A stretch of DNA of 15,940 bases, taken from positions 1-15,940 of the forward strand of contig CAZNYC010000096.1 of assembly GCA_964577175.1 (NCBI GenBank). Reading direction: 5' to 3'. The stretch is from BS750m-G62 sp964577175. GTDB taxonomy: Bacteria > Planctomycetota > Phycisphaerae > FEN-1346. Positions 1-6,965 of the stretch are shown here, piece after piece. The position numbers and the translations under genes were made by a program. Numbering within the stretch: the stretch's first letter is position 1; the number at the start of each line of letters is the position of its first letter. The notes below the pieces were generated by a model. The model did not search any database and was not told the origin of the DNA. It worked only from the letters and a program-made list of their open reading frames with translations.

Positions 1-26
1 GGCGCCCAAGCCGCCGGCTCACTCTG

Positions 27-78
27 GCGCGGCGGGTCTCCGTACCCGCCGCGCGGTGGGTACGGAGACCCACCGCGC
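27..78. repeat. Double GC-rich hairpin downstream of the minus-strand operon
   Basis: Two 28-nt palindromic units overlap by four bases. Unit one has arms at 27-37 and 44-54 (GCGCGGCGGGT / ACCCGCCGCGC, loop CTCCGT). Unit two has arms at 51-61 and 68-78 (GCGCGGTGGGT / ACCCACCGCGC, loop ACGGAG). The two loops are also complementary, so the whole 52 bases can pair with itself as one long hairpin with C/A-type mismatches only at the Y/R positions. It lies 18 bases past the stop of the gene ending at 96, so it may act as a transcription end or 3' mRNA stabiliser. That role is inferred; there is no U-tract. Confidence 0.75.
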
Positions 79-95
79 TCCGTTGCAGGGCGCGC

Positions 96-1136
96 TTACT
101 TGCCAGCCTCGCCCACGATGCACATGGCATCTTCGACCCGCACGCCGCAGGGGAAGCCGAGGCGCCGGCCGCGGTCGACGGTGATGCGCAGGTCGCCCGC
201 CGGCGGGATGTCGCGGCGGACGGTGACGGCCTCGTCGCCCGGACGGAACGCGCGCTCCAGCAGGACCGTCTCGCCGACGGCCAGGCGGACGCGGGCGTCG
301 CCGCGCGCGCCCGGCAGCGGCGTGAGGCGGGCCACGAACGTGGCCGGCCGGCCCGGCTCCCGCGGAAGGCCGACCTCCACCATGCTCGACGGGCGCCACA
401 CACCGGAGCACGCCAGCCGGCGAACCCGCGGGTCGTGCCGCGCCAGGCGACGGACGAGGGCGGCGTCGACCTCGACTTCGCCGAAGACAGCGTGTTTGAG
501 GCGCACCACGCCGTCGCCCACGGATACCTTTCCGACGAGCACCGTGCCGTCCACGAGGCTGACCGTGTCGCGACCCGCCTGGTTCAACACGTTCAAGCCC
601 TCACGATTGAACGCAAACGCGAGGCAGCCGTCGCGGTCGAGGGTGACGGCGCCGAGGGGCGAGTCGATGGCCAGCCGCCGGCGGTCGATCCAGAGGAGCG
701 TGCCGGGCAGCGGTTCGGCGCCCTCCCGGTACAGTGTCCCTGGGGCCTTCATCAGGTTCTCGTGGACGATGGGTCCGAGGCTCGGTGCACCCCGTGCGAA
801 CTCGATGGCCGTCACGGACTTCTGCAAGACCTCGCGTTCGCCGAAAAGCGCGAACCGGGCCGTCAGCCGGCCCGCCGACAGGCGCAGCACCTCGCCGCGC
901 CAGACCTCGCCGCCCACCGTCCGGACGGCCTCCGCGGGGGGAATCGTGCGGATCGGCGACTCGTGGACCACGCCGATGACCTGTGCCCACGGCACCGACC
1001 GGCCGGCGACCGTCACCGCCCCGCGTGCGAAGGCGACGTCGCCTTCGAGGCGCTCGCCGAGCGTCTGTACGACGCCCCCGGCCGCGGGGGCGGCGGCGAG
1101 GGCCAGGGTCAGGATGGCGGTAAGCGTGGATCGCAT
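96..1136 (-). CDS. Secreted beta-repeat protein with NPCBM-like C-terminus, function unknown
   Basis: 346 residues. The start at 1136 puts a signal peptide (MRSTLTAILTLALAAAPAAG) at the N-terminus. The in-frame upstream start at 1208 would add 24 residues translated from a repeat and was rejected. Residues about 22-250 hold four loose copies of a unit reading G..L.G.V......V......FG...V....V (near residues 26, 69, 144 and 193), suggesting tandem small beta modules. The last ~100 residues (pattern DARVRLAVGETVLLERAF ... RRLGFPCGVRVEDAMCIV) resemble NPCBM/NEW2 carbohydrate-binding modules; this is inferred by pattern only. It follows moxR and the DUF58 gene on the same strand, separated by 161 nt of repeats, so co-transcription is possible. 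No clear Shine-Dalgarno precedes the start. No catalytic motif was recognised. Confidence 0.8.
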   Translation of the reverse strand: MRSTLTAILTLALAAAPAAGGVVQTLGERLEGDVAFARGAVTVAGRSVPWAQVIGVVHESPIRTIPPAEAVRTVGGEVWRGEVLRLSAGRLTARFALFGEREVLQKSVTAIEFARGAPSLGPIVHENLMKAPGTLYREGAEPLPGTLLWIDRRRLAIDSPLGAVTLDRDGCLAFAFNREGLNVLNQAGRDTVSLVDGTVLVGKVSVGDGVVRLKHAVFGEVEVDAALVRRLARHDPRVRRLACSGVWRPSSMVEVGLPREPGRPATFVARLTPLPGARGDARVRLAVGETVLLERAFRPGDEAVTVRRDIPPAGDLRITVDRGRRLGFPCGVRVEDAMCIVGEAGK

Positions 1137-1154
1137 GAGTCGTTGTGTTTCGTT

Positions 1155-1182
1155 GCGCGGCGGGTGCGGAGACCCGCCGCGC
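1155..1182. repeat. 28-nt palindromic repeat unit (C-type)
   Basis: Perfect 11-bp stem GCGCGGCGGGT (1155-1165) / ACCCGCCGCGC (1172-1182) with loop GCGGAG. The loop is the reverse complement of the CTCCGC loop in the copies at 5717 and 12431, so this unit sits in the opposite orientation. It lies in the leader of the secreted gene that starts at 1136 on the minus strand. Confidence 0.8.
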
Positions 1183-1215
1183 ATTTGCCTCGAAGAAACA
1201 AACGGCAACGACCAC

Positions 1216-1258
1216 GGCGAGATTCTTCGTCGCGGCTGCGCCGCTCCTCAGAATGACA
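1216..1258. repeat. Dispersed 43-nt repeat, copy 1 (GATTCTTCG...CAGAATGACA)
   Basis: Reads GGCGAGATTCTTCG, then a GC hairpin core (GCGGCTGCGCCGC), then CTCAGAATGACA. It is identical to the reverse complement of the copy at 8870-8912 except for one base in the hairpin core. It lies between the DUF58 stop (1298) and the secreted gene start (1136). Just upstream on the minus strand, CATAAT (1264-1259) could be a -10 element for the secreted gene, but I see no convincing -35. Confidence 0.8.
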
Positions 1259-1297
1259 ATTATGGACGTTCTGCCAACGTGTATCACCAACTACGTA

Positions 1298-2201
1298 TCA
1301 ATGCATCTGCGTCCCTGCGGCGCTGTGGACGCGGCCGATGAGGTACTTCGACAGGACCACGTCCACCGGCCGGGACGTATCGACGAGGACGTAGTCCACG
1401 TGACTGCGCTCACAGGCCGTCCGGATACGCGTCAGGAACTTTTCGAGTTCGGCCATGTAGGCCTCGCGGATGCGGCGGGGCTGGGTCACGATCTCGGGCT
1501 CCATCTCGAGCCCCTCGAACCGCCACGTGCCGCCGCCGAACGGAAACCGCAGTTCGTACGGGTCCAGCATGTGGAAGACGACGACGTTGTGCCCGCGGAA
1601 CCGCAGGTGGTCGAGGCCCTTGATGAACTCCTCGACGTGGTCGAAGAGGTCGGAGAAGAGGATGACGAACCCGCGTCGGGGAATGCGGCGTGCGAACGCG
1701 TGGAGGATGGCGGCCACGTCGGTGCGGGGTTCGCCCTCGGCCTCGGCGAGTTCGCGGTCGATGTCCTGGAGAACGCCCATCGTGCTCGAGGGCTGGATGT
1801 AGCGGCGGAGTTCGCCGTCGAAGACGCCCAGACCCACCGAGTCGCGCTGCTGCAGGACCAGGTAGGCCAGGCTCGCCGCCATGAATCGGGCGTACTCGAG
1901 TTTGGAGACGGCCCCGGAGGCGTACCGCATGGAGGCGCTGGCGTCGAGCAGCAGGTGGGCGTCGTAATTCGTCTCCGCCTCGTAGAGTTTGATGTAGTAC
2001 CGCTCGGTCCGGGCGTAGACGCGCCAGTCGATGTGGCGGGTGGAGTCGCCGGGCACGTACGGCCGGTGGTGGGCGAACTCCGTGCTGAAACCGCGCAGGG
2101 GGCTCTTGTGCATGCCGACCCGGAGGCCCTCGACGACCTGGCGGGCCACGAGTTCCAGCGACTCCAGGCGCTGGAGCGCCTCGGGGTCGAGGTACCGGAG
2201 T

Positions 2202-2224
<23 letters not shown>
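1298..2224 (-). CDS. DUF58 domain protein (VWA-like, MoxR partner)
   Basis: 308 residues, the usual length for this family. The DUF58 signature is clear at residues 54-85: RPYVPGD, then RHIDWRVYAR, then the KLYEAE segment. It is followed by a von Willebrand A-like MIDAS segment, DASASM (94-99). There is no signal peptide or obvious membrane helix, so the protein is probably cytosolic or peripheral. DUF58 proteins are typically encoded next to MoxR ATPases and VWA/BatA proteins and are thought to act with them in maturation or cell-envelope functions; the precise role is unknown. The start overlaps the end of moxR by 23 nt and has only a weak ribosome binding site, which suggests translational coupling. 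Confidence 0.93.
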
Positions 2225-3257
<1,033 letters not shown>

Positions 3258-3416
3258 GTGGGCCTCCTTTGATGCGCCGGTTCGGCGTCGGGAGCGCCGC
3301 GGGCCGCCGCGCGCATGCGCCGCTCCCCGTCCGTGCGTGCGGCGGCCGGGGCGATGCCGGCGCGGCCGGCGACGCAGCCGCAGCCGGCGGCAGGTTCCTC
3401 GTACACGTTAAACCCA

Positions 3417-3434
3417 ATACTACAGTCGTAGTAT
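3417..3434. promoter_or_regulatory. BlaI/MecI-like operator
   Basis: ATACTACAGTCGTAGTAT is an 18-base palindrome with perfect 7-base arms (ATACTAC / GTAGTAT). The known BlaI/MecI operator core is TACTACA-NN-TGTAGTA; this site matches at all arm positions but one (C for T at 3427). It stands out in an otherwise very GC-rich region and sits over the moxR promoter. The repressor gene is not in the window. Confidence 0.55.
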
Positions 3435-3444
3435 CGGTTGTCAA
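3417..3444 (-). promoter_or_regulatory. Sigma70-type promoter for the moxR-DUF58 operon
   Basis: Read on the minus strand: -35 TTGACA (3444-3439, perfect consensus), 16-nt spacer, -10 TAGTAT (3422-3417, four of six). Transcription would start near 3410, leaving a leader of about 150 nt before moxR. The palindrome at 3417-3434 covers the -10 and most of the spacer, as expected for repression by blocking polymerase. The sequence match is direct; activity is inferred. Confidence 0.55.
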
Positions 3445-3570
3445 CGCAATTCCGCACGCCCCCGGGGAAAACGACAACACCGTTTCCTTTGCCGCAGGGG
3501 CGTGTTAAAACGGGCGTGCCTGACGGGCCGGGCGGCCTCGCACGTCCACCCCGTGAACGAGGGAGCCACC

Positions 3571-4371
3571 ATGACCAGCGCTTGCCTGCATCGCCGCCTG
3601 CCGGCGGTCCTGATCCTTGCCGCCATGGTTGCCGCACCCGCCCCAACGGGTGCCGCGGGCGAGCAGGCATCCGACGGCTGGATCGACCTCTTCGACGGCC
3701 GGTCGCCGGCCGGCTGGCAGGCCGCCGAGAACCCCGGCACCTGGCGCGTGGCGGACGGGGGCCTCGCTGCCCAGGGGCCGCGCAGCCACCTCTTCTACAC
3801 GGGCCCCGTCGCCGACCACGACTTCCGCAACTTCGACCTCGTGGCCGAGGTCCGCACCGGCAGGGGCGCGAACTCGGGCATCTTCTTTCACACCGCGTGG
3901 CAGGAAAAGGGATGGCTGGCCAAGGGGTACGAGGTCCAGATCAACCACACCCATTCCGGCTCGGACGACTACCGCGAGTTGAAACTCACGGGCAGCCTGT
4001 ACGCCGTCCGGAACATCTACGCGGCGTGCGCGGTCGACGGCGAGTGGTTCCGCCTGCGGGTGCGGGTCGTCGGCAAACGGATTCGCGTATGGGTGAACGA
4101 TTATCCGACCGTGGACTACGTGGAACCGGCGGACCCGCGGCGGCCGAAGCGGCCGGGGCGCGTCCTCTCGCGCGGGACGCTCGCCCTCCAGGGGCACGAC
4201 CCCGGCAGCCGCGTGGCCTTCCGGTCCGTCCGGGTCCGTCCCCTGCCCGACGACGCCGACCCGGCGGCCGAGCCGCGAGCCTCCGACGCCGGCTACGGCG
4301 TGACGCCGGAGGCGATCGACCGTTACGGCCTGACGAAGCAGGACATGTACGTCCCCGCGCCGAAGCCGTGA
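3571..4371 (+). CDS. Secreted DUF1080 (3-keto-disaccharide hydrolase-like) protein
   Basis: 266 residues. The start at 3571 follows GAGGGAG and opens a signal peptide (hydrophobic core LPAVLILAAMVAAPAP). A longer reading from 3502 lacks this logic. The mature protein shows the DUF1080 concanavalin-like pattern: GWIDLFDGRSPAGW (36-49), then GRGANSGIFFHTAW, KGYEVQINH, GEWFRLRVRVVGKRIRVWVNDYPTVDY and GTLALQGHDPGSRVAFRSVRVRPL. Family members are abundant in planctomycetes; some hydrolyse 3-keto-glycosides, while others are annotated only as lamin-G-like sugar binders. The substrate here is unknown. The C-terminal ~45 residues lie outside the domain. It stands alone downstream of the divergent promoter region and is followed by a hairpin. 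Confidence 0.9.
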   Translation: MTSACLHRRLPAVLILAAMVAAPAPTGAAGEQASDGWIDLFDGRSPAGWQAAENPGTWRVADGGLAAQGPRSHLFYTGPVADHDFRNFDLVAEVRTGRGANSGIFFHTAWQEKGWLAKGYEVQINHTHSGSDDYRELKLTGSLYAVRNIYAACAVDGEWFRLRVRVVGKRIRVWVNDYPTVDYVEPADPRRPKRPGRVLSRGTLALQGHDPGSRVAFRSVRVRPLPDDADPAAEPRASDAGYGVTPEAIDRYGLTKQDMYVPAPKP

Positions 4372-4381
4372 GGCCCGTTAC

Positions 4382-4401
4382 CGACGGGGGTCGCCCCGTC
4401 G
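4382..4401 (+). terminator. Hairpin after the DUF1080 gene
   Basis: Perfect 8-bp stem CGACGGGG / CCCCGTCG with a GTCG loop, 10 bases past the stop codon. It has no T-run, so it is a weak intrinsic terminator candidate or an RNA-stabilising structure. The rest of the gap to 4658 has no gene; a GATAAT at 4588-4593 could be a -10 for the ferredoxin gene but has no good -35. Confidence 0.45.
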
Positions 4402-4658
4402 CCTTGCATCCTGGGGATTGCTCATGCGAGGAAAAGCGCGGTGGGTCGGAACCGGTCCCGAGTGAAGCCGAGGGGCGTCCGCCGCGCACGAAACGCCGCT
4501 TGTAGGGAATTCCCCGGTCCGAAAACGCGGCTCTCTCCGACCTCGCGCAACGCAACCTCGCCCATGGCGTGCCGGGCCGCCGGGATGGATAATCGGTAAA
4601 CATCGCGGCGCCGACCGCGTGTTGCGACCGCACGAACCCACCGGGAGGAGACGAGCCT

Positions 4659-4847
4659 ATGCGAGCCTACGTCGACGACAGTTGCACGGCCTGCGGCCTG
4701 TGCGAGGACACGTGCCCCGAGGTCTTCCAGTTGGGCGAGCGCGACATCGCCGAGGTCGTCGCGGACCCCGTCCCGCCGGAACACGAGGCCGCCGCCCAGG
4801 AAGCCGCCGACGCCTGCCCGGTGGAGGCCATCCGTATCGAGAAGTAA
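4659..4847 (+). CDS. Single-cluster [4Fe-4S] ferredoxin
   Basis: 62 residues, small and acidic. The motif CTACGLCEDTCP gives Cys9, Cys12, Cys15 and Cys19, and a second motif ACPVEAI gives Cys53. In single-cluster ferredoxins such as that of Thermotoga maritima, the equivalents of Cys9, 12, 15 and 53 bind one [4Fe-4S] cluster, while the equivalent of Cys19 pairs in a disulfide with a cysteine some ten residues before the last ligand. That partner is absent here (residues 40-52 have no Cys), so Cys19 should be free. It is a cytosolic electron carrier; its redox partners are unknown. The start follows a strong site, GGGAGGAG, 8 nt upstream. A hairpin begins right after the stop. Confidence 0.95.
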   Translation: MRAYVDDSCTACGLCEDTCPEVFQLGERDIAEVVADPVPPEHEAAAQEAADACPVEAIRIEK

Positions 4848-4868
4848 CCCGGCCGGGTTCCGGCCGGG
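4848..4868 (+). terminator. GC-rich hairpin immediately after the ferredoxin stop
   Basis: Perfect 9-bp stem CCCGGCCGG / CCGGCCGGG with a three-base GTT loop, starting at the base after the TAA stop. No T-run follows, so termination is uncertain; it could attenuate read-through into the PfpI gene at 4978 or protect the ferredoxin mRNA. Confidence 0.5.
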
Positions 4869-4977
4869 ACCCCGTACCGCCCCGCAGGGACCGCCCCGCT
4901 CCGTTTTGCATCCCGTGCGGTGGGTTTTGCGGCCCGCCGCAGCCGAACACCCCCCGCGCATCAAAGGAGGTCCATCC

Positions 4978-5487
4978 ATGCAGGCACTCATTCTCGCCGC
5001 CGACGGCGTCGAGGACTGCGAACTCCTCTACCCGTACTACCGGCTCCAGGAAGAGGGCATTGAGGTCCACGTGGCCACGCCCGGCGCAAAGGGCGTGACG
5101 GGCAAGCACGGCTACGCCGTCAGCGCCGACCTCGCCCTGAGCGATGTCGACCCGGACGCATACGACGTGCTCATCCTGCCGGGCGGGAAGGCGCCCGAGA
5201 CCGTCCGCCTCGACGACACCGCCGTCGCCGCCGTGCGAAAGATGATGGAGGCTGGGAAGCCGGTCGCCTGCATCTGCCACGGGGCCCAGATCCTGGTCTC
5301 GGCCGGTGTCCTCCACGGCCGCCGCGCCACCTGCTACAAGGCCGTCCGCGACGACGTCAAGGCCGCCGGCGCCGAGTACACCGACGAGGAAGTCGTCGTC
5401 GACGACAACCTGATTACGAGCCGCTTCCCCGACGACCTGCCGGCCTTCATGCGCGAACTCCTGAAACAGGTCGCCGCCGCCGGGTAA
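4978..5487 (+). CDS. DJ-1/PfpI family protein (putative glyoxalase/deglycase or peptidase-like)
   Basis: 169 residues, the family's usual length. It opens with QALILAADGVEDCEL, the alpha/beta Rossmann-like start with the conserved Glu12. The nucleophile motif ACICHGAQ places Cys100 followed by His101, and GGKAPETVRL places Glu74; these coincide in number with the Cys100-His101-Glu74 triad known for Pyrococcus horikoshii PH1704. Proteins of this type are cytosolic oligomers reported as peptidases, methylglyoxal hydratases or deglycases; the activity cannot be chosen from sequence. The start is set by AAAGGAGG, 7 nt before ATG. An upstream in-frame ATG at 4906 has no ribosome binding site. The preceding gene is the ferredoxin, 130 nt away. 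Confidence 0.95.
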   Translation: MQALILAADGVEDCELLYPYYRLQEEGIEVHVATPGAKGVTGKHGYAVSADLALSDVDPDAYDVLILPGGKAPETVRLDDTAVAAVRKMMEAGKPVACICHGAQILVSAGVLHGRRATCYKAVRDDVKAAGAEYTDEEVVVDDNLITSRFPDDLPAFMRELLKQVAAAG

Positions 5488-5553
5488 CGTTTCACGACCC
5501 CGTGTGGCCCGGCCGATCTTGTCCGCCCGGGCGTGCTGCTGCTCGACTGTTAG

Positions 5554-5820
5554 CACTACAACGCTATTGAGGCCGGCAAAACCAATGTCACAGTTTCCGA
5601 ATTCGAAGGTGCCACGGATTGCTCGCAATCCGTGTTTTCCGGTCCGACACACGGTTTGACAAGCAAACCGTGGCACCCGCCTTGTTACATTGGTTCTGCC
5701 GGCCTCAATAACTCGTGCGCGGCGGGTCTCCGCACCCGCCGCGCGGGCCTGGAAAGGGCCTTTCGAGCGCGGTGGGTACTCCAGACCCACCGCGCAAAGC
5801 ACCGACTTAGCGTTGTCGTG
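5554..5820. mobile_element. MITE-like element, copy 1, interrupted by a second element
   Basis: Terminal inverted repeats are CACTACAACGCTA (5554-5566) and, read in reverse complement, CACGACAACGCTA (5808-5820). Inside are two hairpin units, GCGCGGCGGGT...ACCCGCCGCGC (5717-5744) and GCGCGGTGGGT...ACCCACCGCGC (5767-5795), separated by a GGCCTGGAAAGGGCC segment. Removing the nested 142-bp element and one TA leaves about 123 bp, matching the uninterrupted copy at 12412-12533 at roughly 87% identity by hand alignment. There is no coding capacity, so it must be mobilised in trans if it moves at all. It occupies most of the 361-nt gap between PfpI and the DUF6807 gene and ends 28 nt before that start codon. 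Positions 5488-5553 hold nothing I recognise. Confidence 0.75.
5567..5708. mobile_element. Nested 142-bp MITE-like insertion with TA target duplication
   Basis: 26-bp inverted repeats at 5567-5592 and 5683-5708 start TTGAGGCCGGC and differ at two positions. The element is flanked by TA on both sides (5565-5566 and 5709-5710). Removing the element and one TA restores a sequence matching the uninterrupted copy near 12412 with one mismatch across the junction. The interior has two hairpins, CACGGATTG/CAATCCGTG (5613-5634) and CACGGTTTG/CAAACCGTG (5650-5672), themselves bracketed by GGTGCCACGG/CCGTGGCACC (5608-5617, 5668-5677). TA duplication is typical of IS630/Tc1/mariner-type transposition, so this is probably a non-autonomous derivative. 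No transposase is visible. Confidence 0.8.
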
Positions 5821-5848
5821 TCAGGACGACCCGTGGAGGACTCGAACG

Positions 5849-6841
5849 ATGAAGCGTCTTGCCCTGATGACCGCCCTGCTGATTCCGTGCCTGCTCACCC
5901 TTGAGGGCCGCGCCGCGCAGCCGGACCCCGCGCTCGCGAACCCCAAGCCCGTCCCCCGGATGCAGGCCGTGCCGCAGCCGTACGACCAGGTCTCGTTCCA
6001 TCGCGGCGGGACGGACATCGCGCGGTACCACTTCGGCCGCGGTCTGCGGCGGCCGTTCGTGTTTCCGGTCATCGGGCCGGCCGGCCGGTCGCTGACGCGG
6101 ATGGGCCACCCGCACGACCCCGTCACGCACTCGCACCACAACTCGGTGTGGGTGTCGCACCACGACGTGGACGGCGTGAACTTCTGGGCGGACCACGGCC
6201 GGAACCTCGGCACCATCGTCCATCAGCGCGTCGAGCGGCTGGAGGACGGCGACGACGAGGCCGCGGTGAAGACCCTGAACCACTGGGTCGGCCCGGAGGG
6301 GAAGGTCCTGCTCGTGGAGCGGCGGCGCGTCGCGGTCCGGCCGCTGGCGGGGCGCCAGTGGCTGATGCTCGTGGACCTGGAGTTCGCCGCCCCCGCCCCG
6401 GACCGGCCCGCCACGTTCAACGTCAACCCGTTCGGGGTTATCGGCGTGCGGATGGCCAAGACGATCGGCATCCACGACGGCGGCGGGACGATCCGCAACT
6501 CCGAGGGGCACCGCGACGAGAAGGGCCCGGACGGCTGCTTCCGCAAGCCCGCCCGGTGGTGCGACTACTCCGGCCCCATCGCCCCCGGCAAGGTCGAGGG
6601 CGTCACCCTGATGGACCACCCGTCGAACCTGAACCACCCGACGCCCTTCCACGTGCGCGGCGACGGGTGGATGGGCGCGTGCCTGACGCTCGAAGAACCC
6701 GTCGAGGTCACGGCTGCGCGTCCGCTGCGGCTCCGGTACGGCCTGTGGATTCACGCCGGCCTGCCGACCGCCGAGGCCGTCGAGGCGCAGTGGAAAAGGT
6801 TCGCGGCGACGAAGGTCGCCCCGCTGAAGGCGACGCGTTGA
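5849..6841 (+). CDS. Secreted DUF6807 (PmoA-like) protein
   Basis: 330 residues. The start at 5849 follows GGAGG and gives a signal peptide (MKRLALMTALLIPCLLTLEGRAA). The longer reading from 5690 would be translated out of the mobile element. The family signature, a His-rich stretch GHPHDPVTHSHHNSVWVSHHDVDGVNFW, lies at about 86-113; later come FNVNPFGVIGVRMAKT, the RNSEG.RDEKG stretch, a WCDYSGP segment and VTLMDHPSNLNHPTPFHVRGDGWMGA. The family was named PmoA but is not the membrane methane monooxygenase subunit; its members are secreted or cytosolic proteins common in planctomycete sugar loci, with unproven biochemistry. The clustered His residues (88-105) could bind metal or form an active site; that is inference. 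Its neighbours suggest a carbohydrate-related role. Confidence 0.9.
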   Translation: MKRLALMTALLIPCLLTLEGRAAQPDPALANPKPVPRMQAVPQPYDQVSFHRGGTDIARYHFGRGLRRPFVFPVIGPAGRSLTRMGHPHDPVTHSHHNSVWVSHHDVDGVNFWADHGRNLGTIVHQRVERLEDGDDEAAVKTLNHWVGPEGKVLLVERRRVAVRPLAGRQWLMLVDLEFAAPAPDRPATFNVNPFGVIGVRMAKTIGIHDGGGTIRNSEGHRDEKGPDGCFRKPARWCDYSGPIAPGKVEGVTLMDHPSNLNHPTPFHVRGDGWMGACLTLEEPVEVTAARPLRLRYGLWIHAGLPTAEAVEAQWKRFAATKVAPLKATR

Positions 6842-6891
6842 GCGGACCCGACGATGTCGCCCGCCGGCGAAGGCACGGGCGGATGGCGTCG

Positions 6892-6920
6892 TTGACTTGC
6901 CGCGCCGGGGGTGGTATCAG
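6892..6920 (+). promoter_or_regulatory. Candidate promoter for the GH120 gene
   Basis: -35 TTGACT (6892-6897, five of six), 17-nt spacer, -10 TATCAG (6915-6920, four of six). It lies 46 nt before the ATG and leaves a short leader containing the ribosome binding site. If active, the beta-xylosidase gene is not dependent on read-through from the DUF6807 gene. Identified by pattern only. Confidence 0.45.
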
Positions 6921-6965
6921 AGTGGCACCCGCGGCATCGACGGAGTCCGGCGAAAGGAGAGGCGT

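Larger units (their letters stand above)
3258..3570. other. Divergent intergenic region moxR / DUF1080 gene
   Basis: 313 bases between divergent genes. The left part (about 3275-3405) would be the moxR 5' leader and is very GC-rich with several short self-complementary stretches (GCGCATGCGC; GCCGG...CCGGC near 3357-3372). The centre holds the AT-richer promoter/operator described separately. The right part has an AT-rich patch, GTTAAAACG (3504-3512), before the DUF1080 gene; no convincing -35/-10 pair was found for that gene. I saw no small ORF with a ribosome binding site. Confidence 0.5.

Noticed and set aside
4435..4487. GCGCGGTGGGT ... GCGTCCGCCGCGC with an internal CCCGAGTGAAGCCGAGGGG, as a tenth hairpin unit or a further dispersed repeat
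   Set aside because: Only the outer GCGCGG/CCGCGC bases pair and the loop is far longer than in the other units; only one copy of the internal motif was found here, so it cannot be supported.
5656..5661. Perfect TTGACA on the plus strand inside the nested element, as a promoter for the DUF6807 gene
   Set aside because: No acceptable -10 lies 16-18 bases downstream; the nearest AT-rich hexamers are more than 20 bases away.
5608..5677. Cloverleaf-like fold with a GGTGCCACGG/CCGTGGCACC closing stem, considered as a tRNA
   Set aside because: It lacks the conserved T-loop and D-loop bases and a CCA-type end, and it lies inside an inverted-repeat element; hairpins of a MITE explain it better.
5849..6841. 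Methane/ammonia monooxygenase subunit A, as the family name PmoA suggests
   Set aside because: The protein has a signal peptide and soluble beta-rich sequence with no series of membrane helices; the name is a legacy label of a different family.
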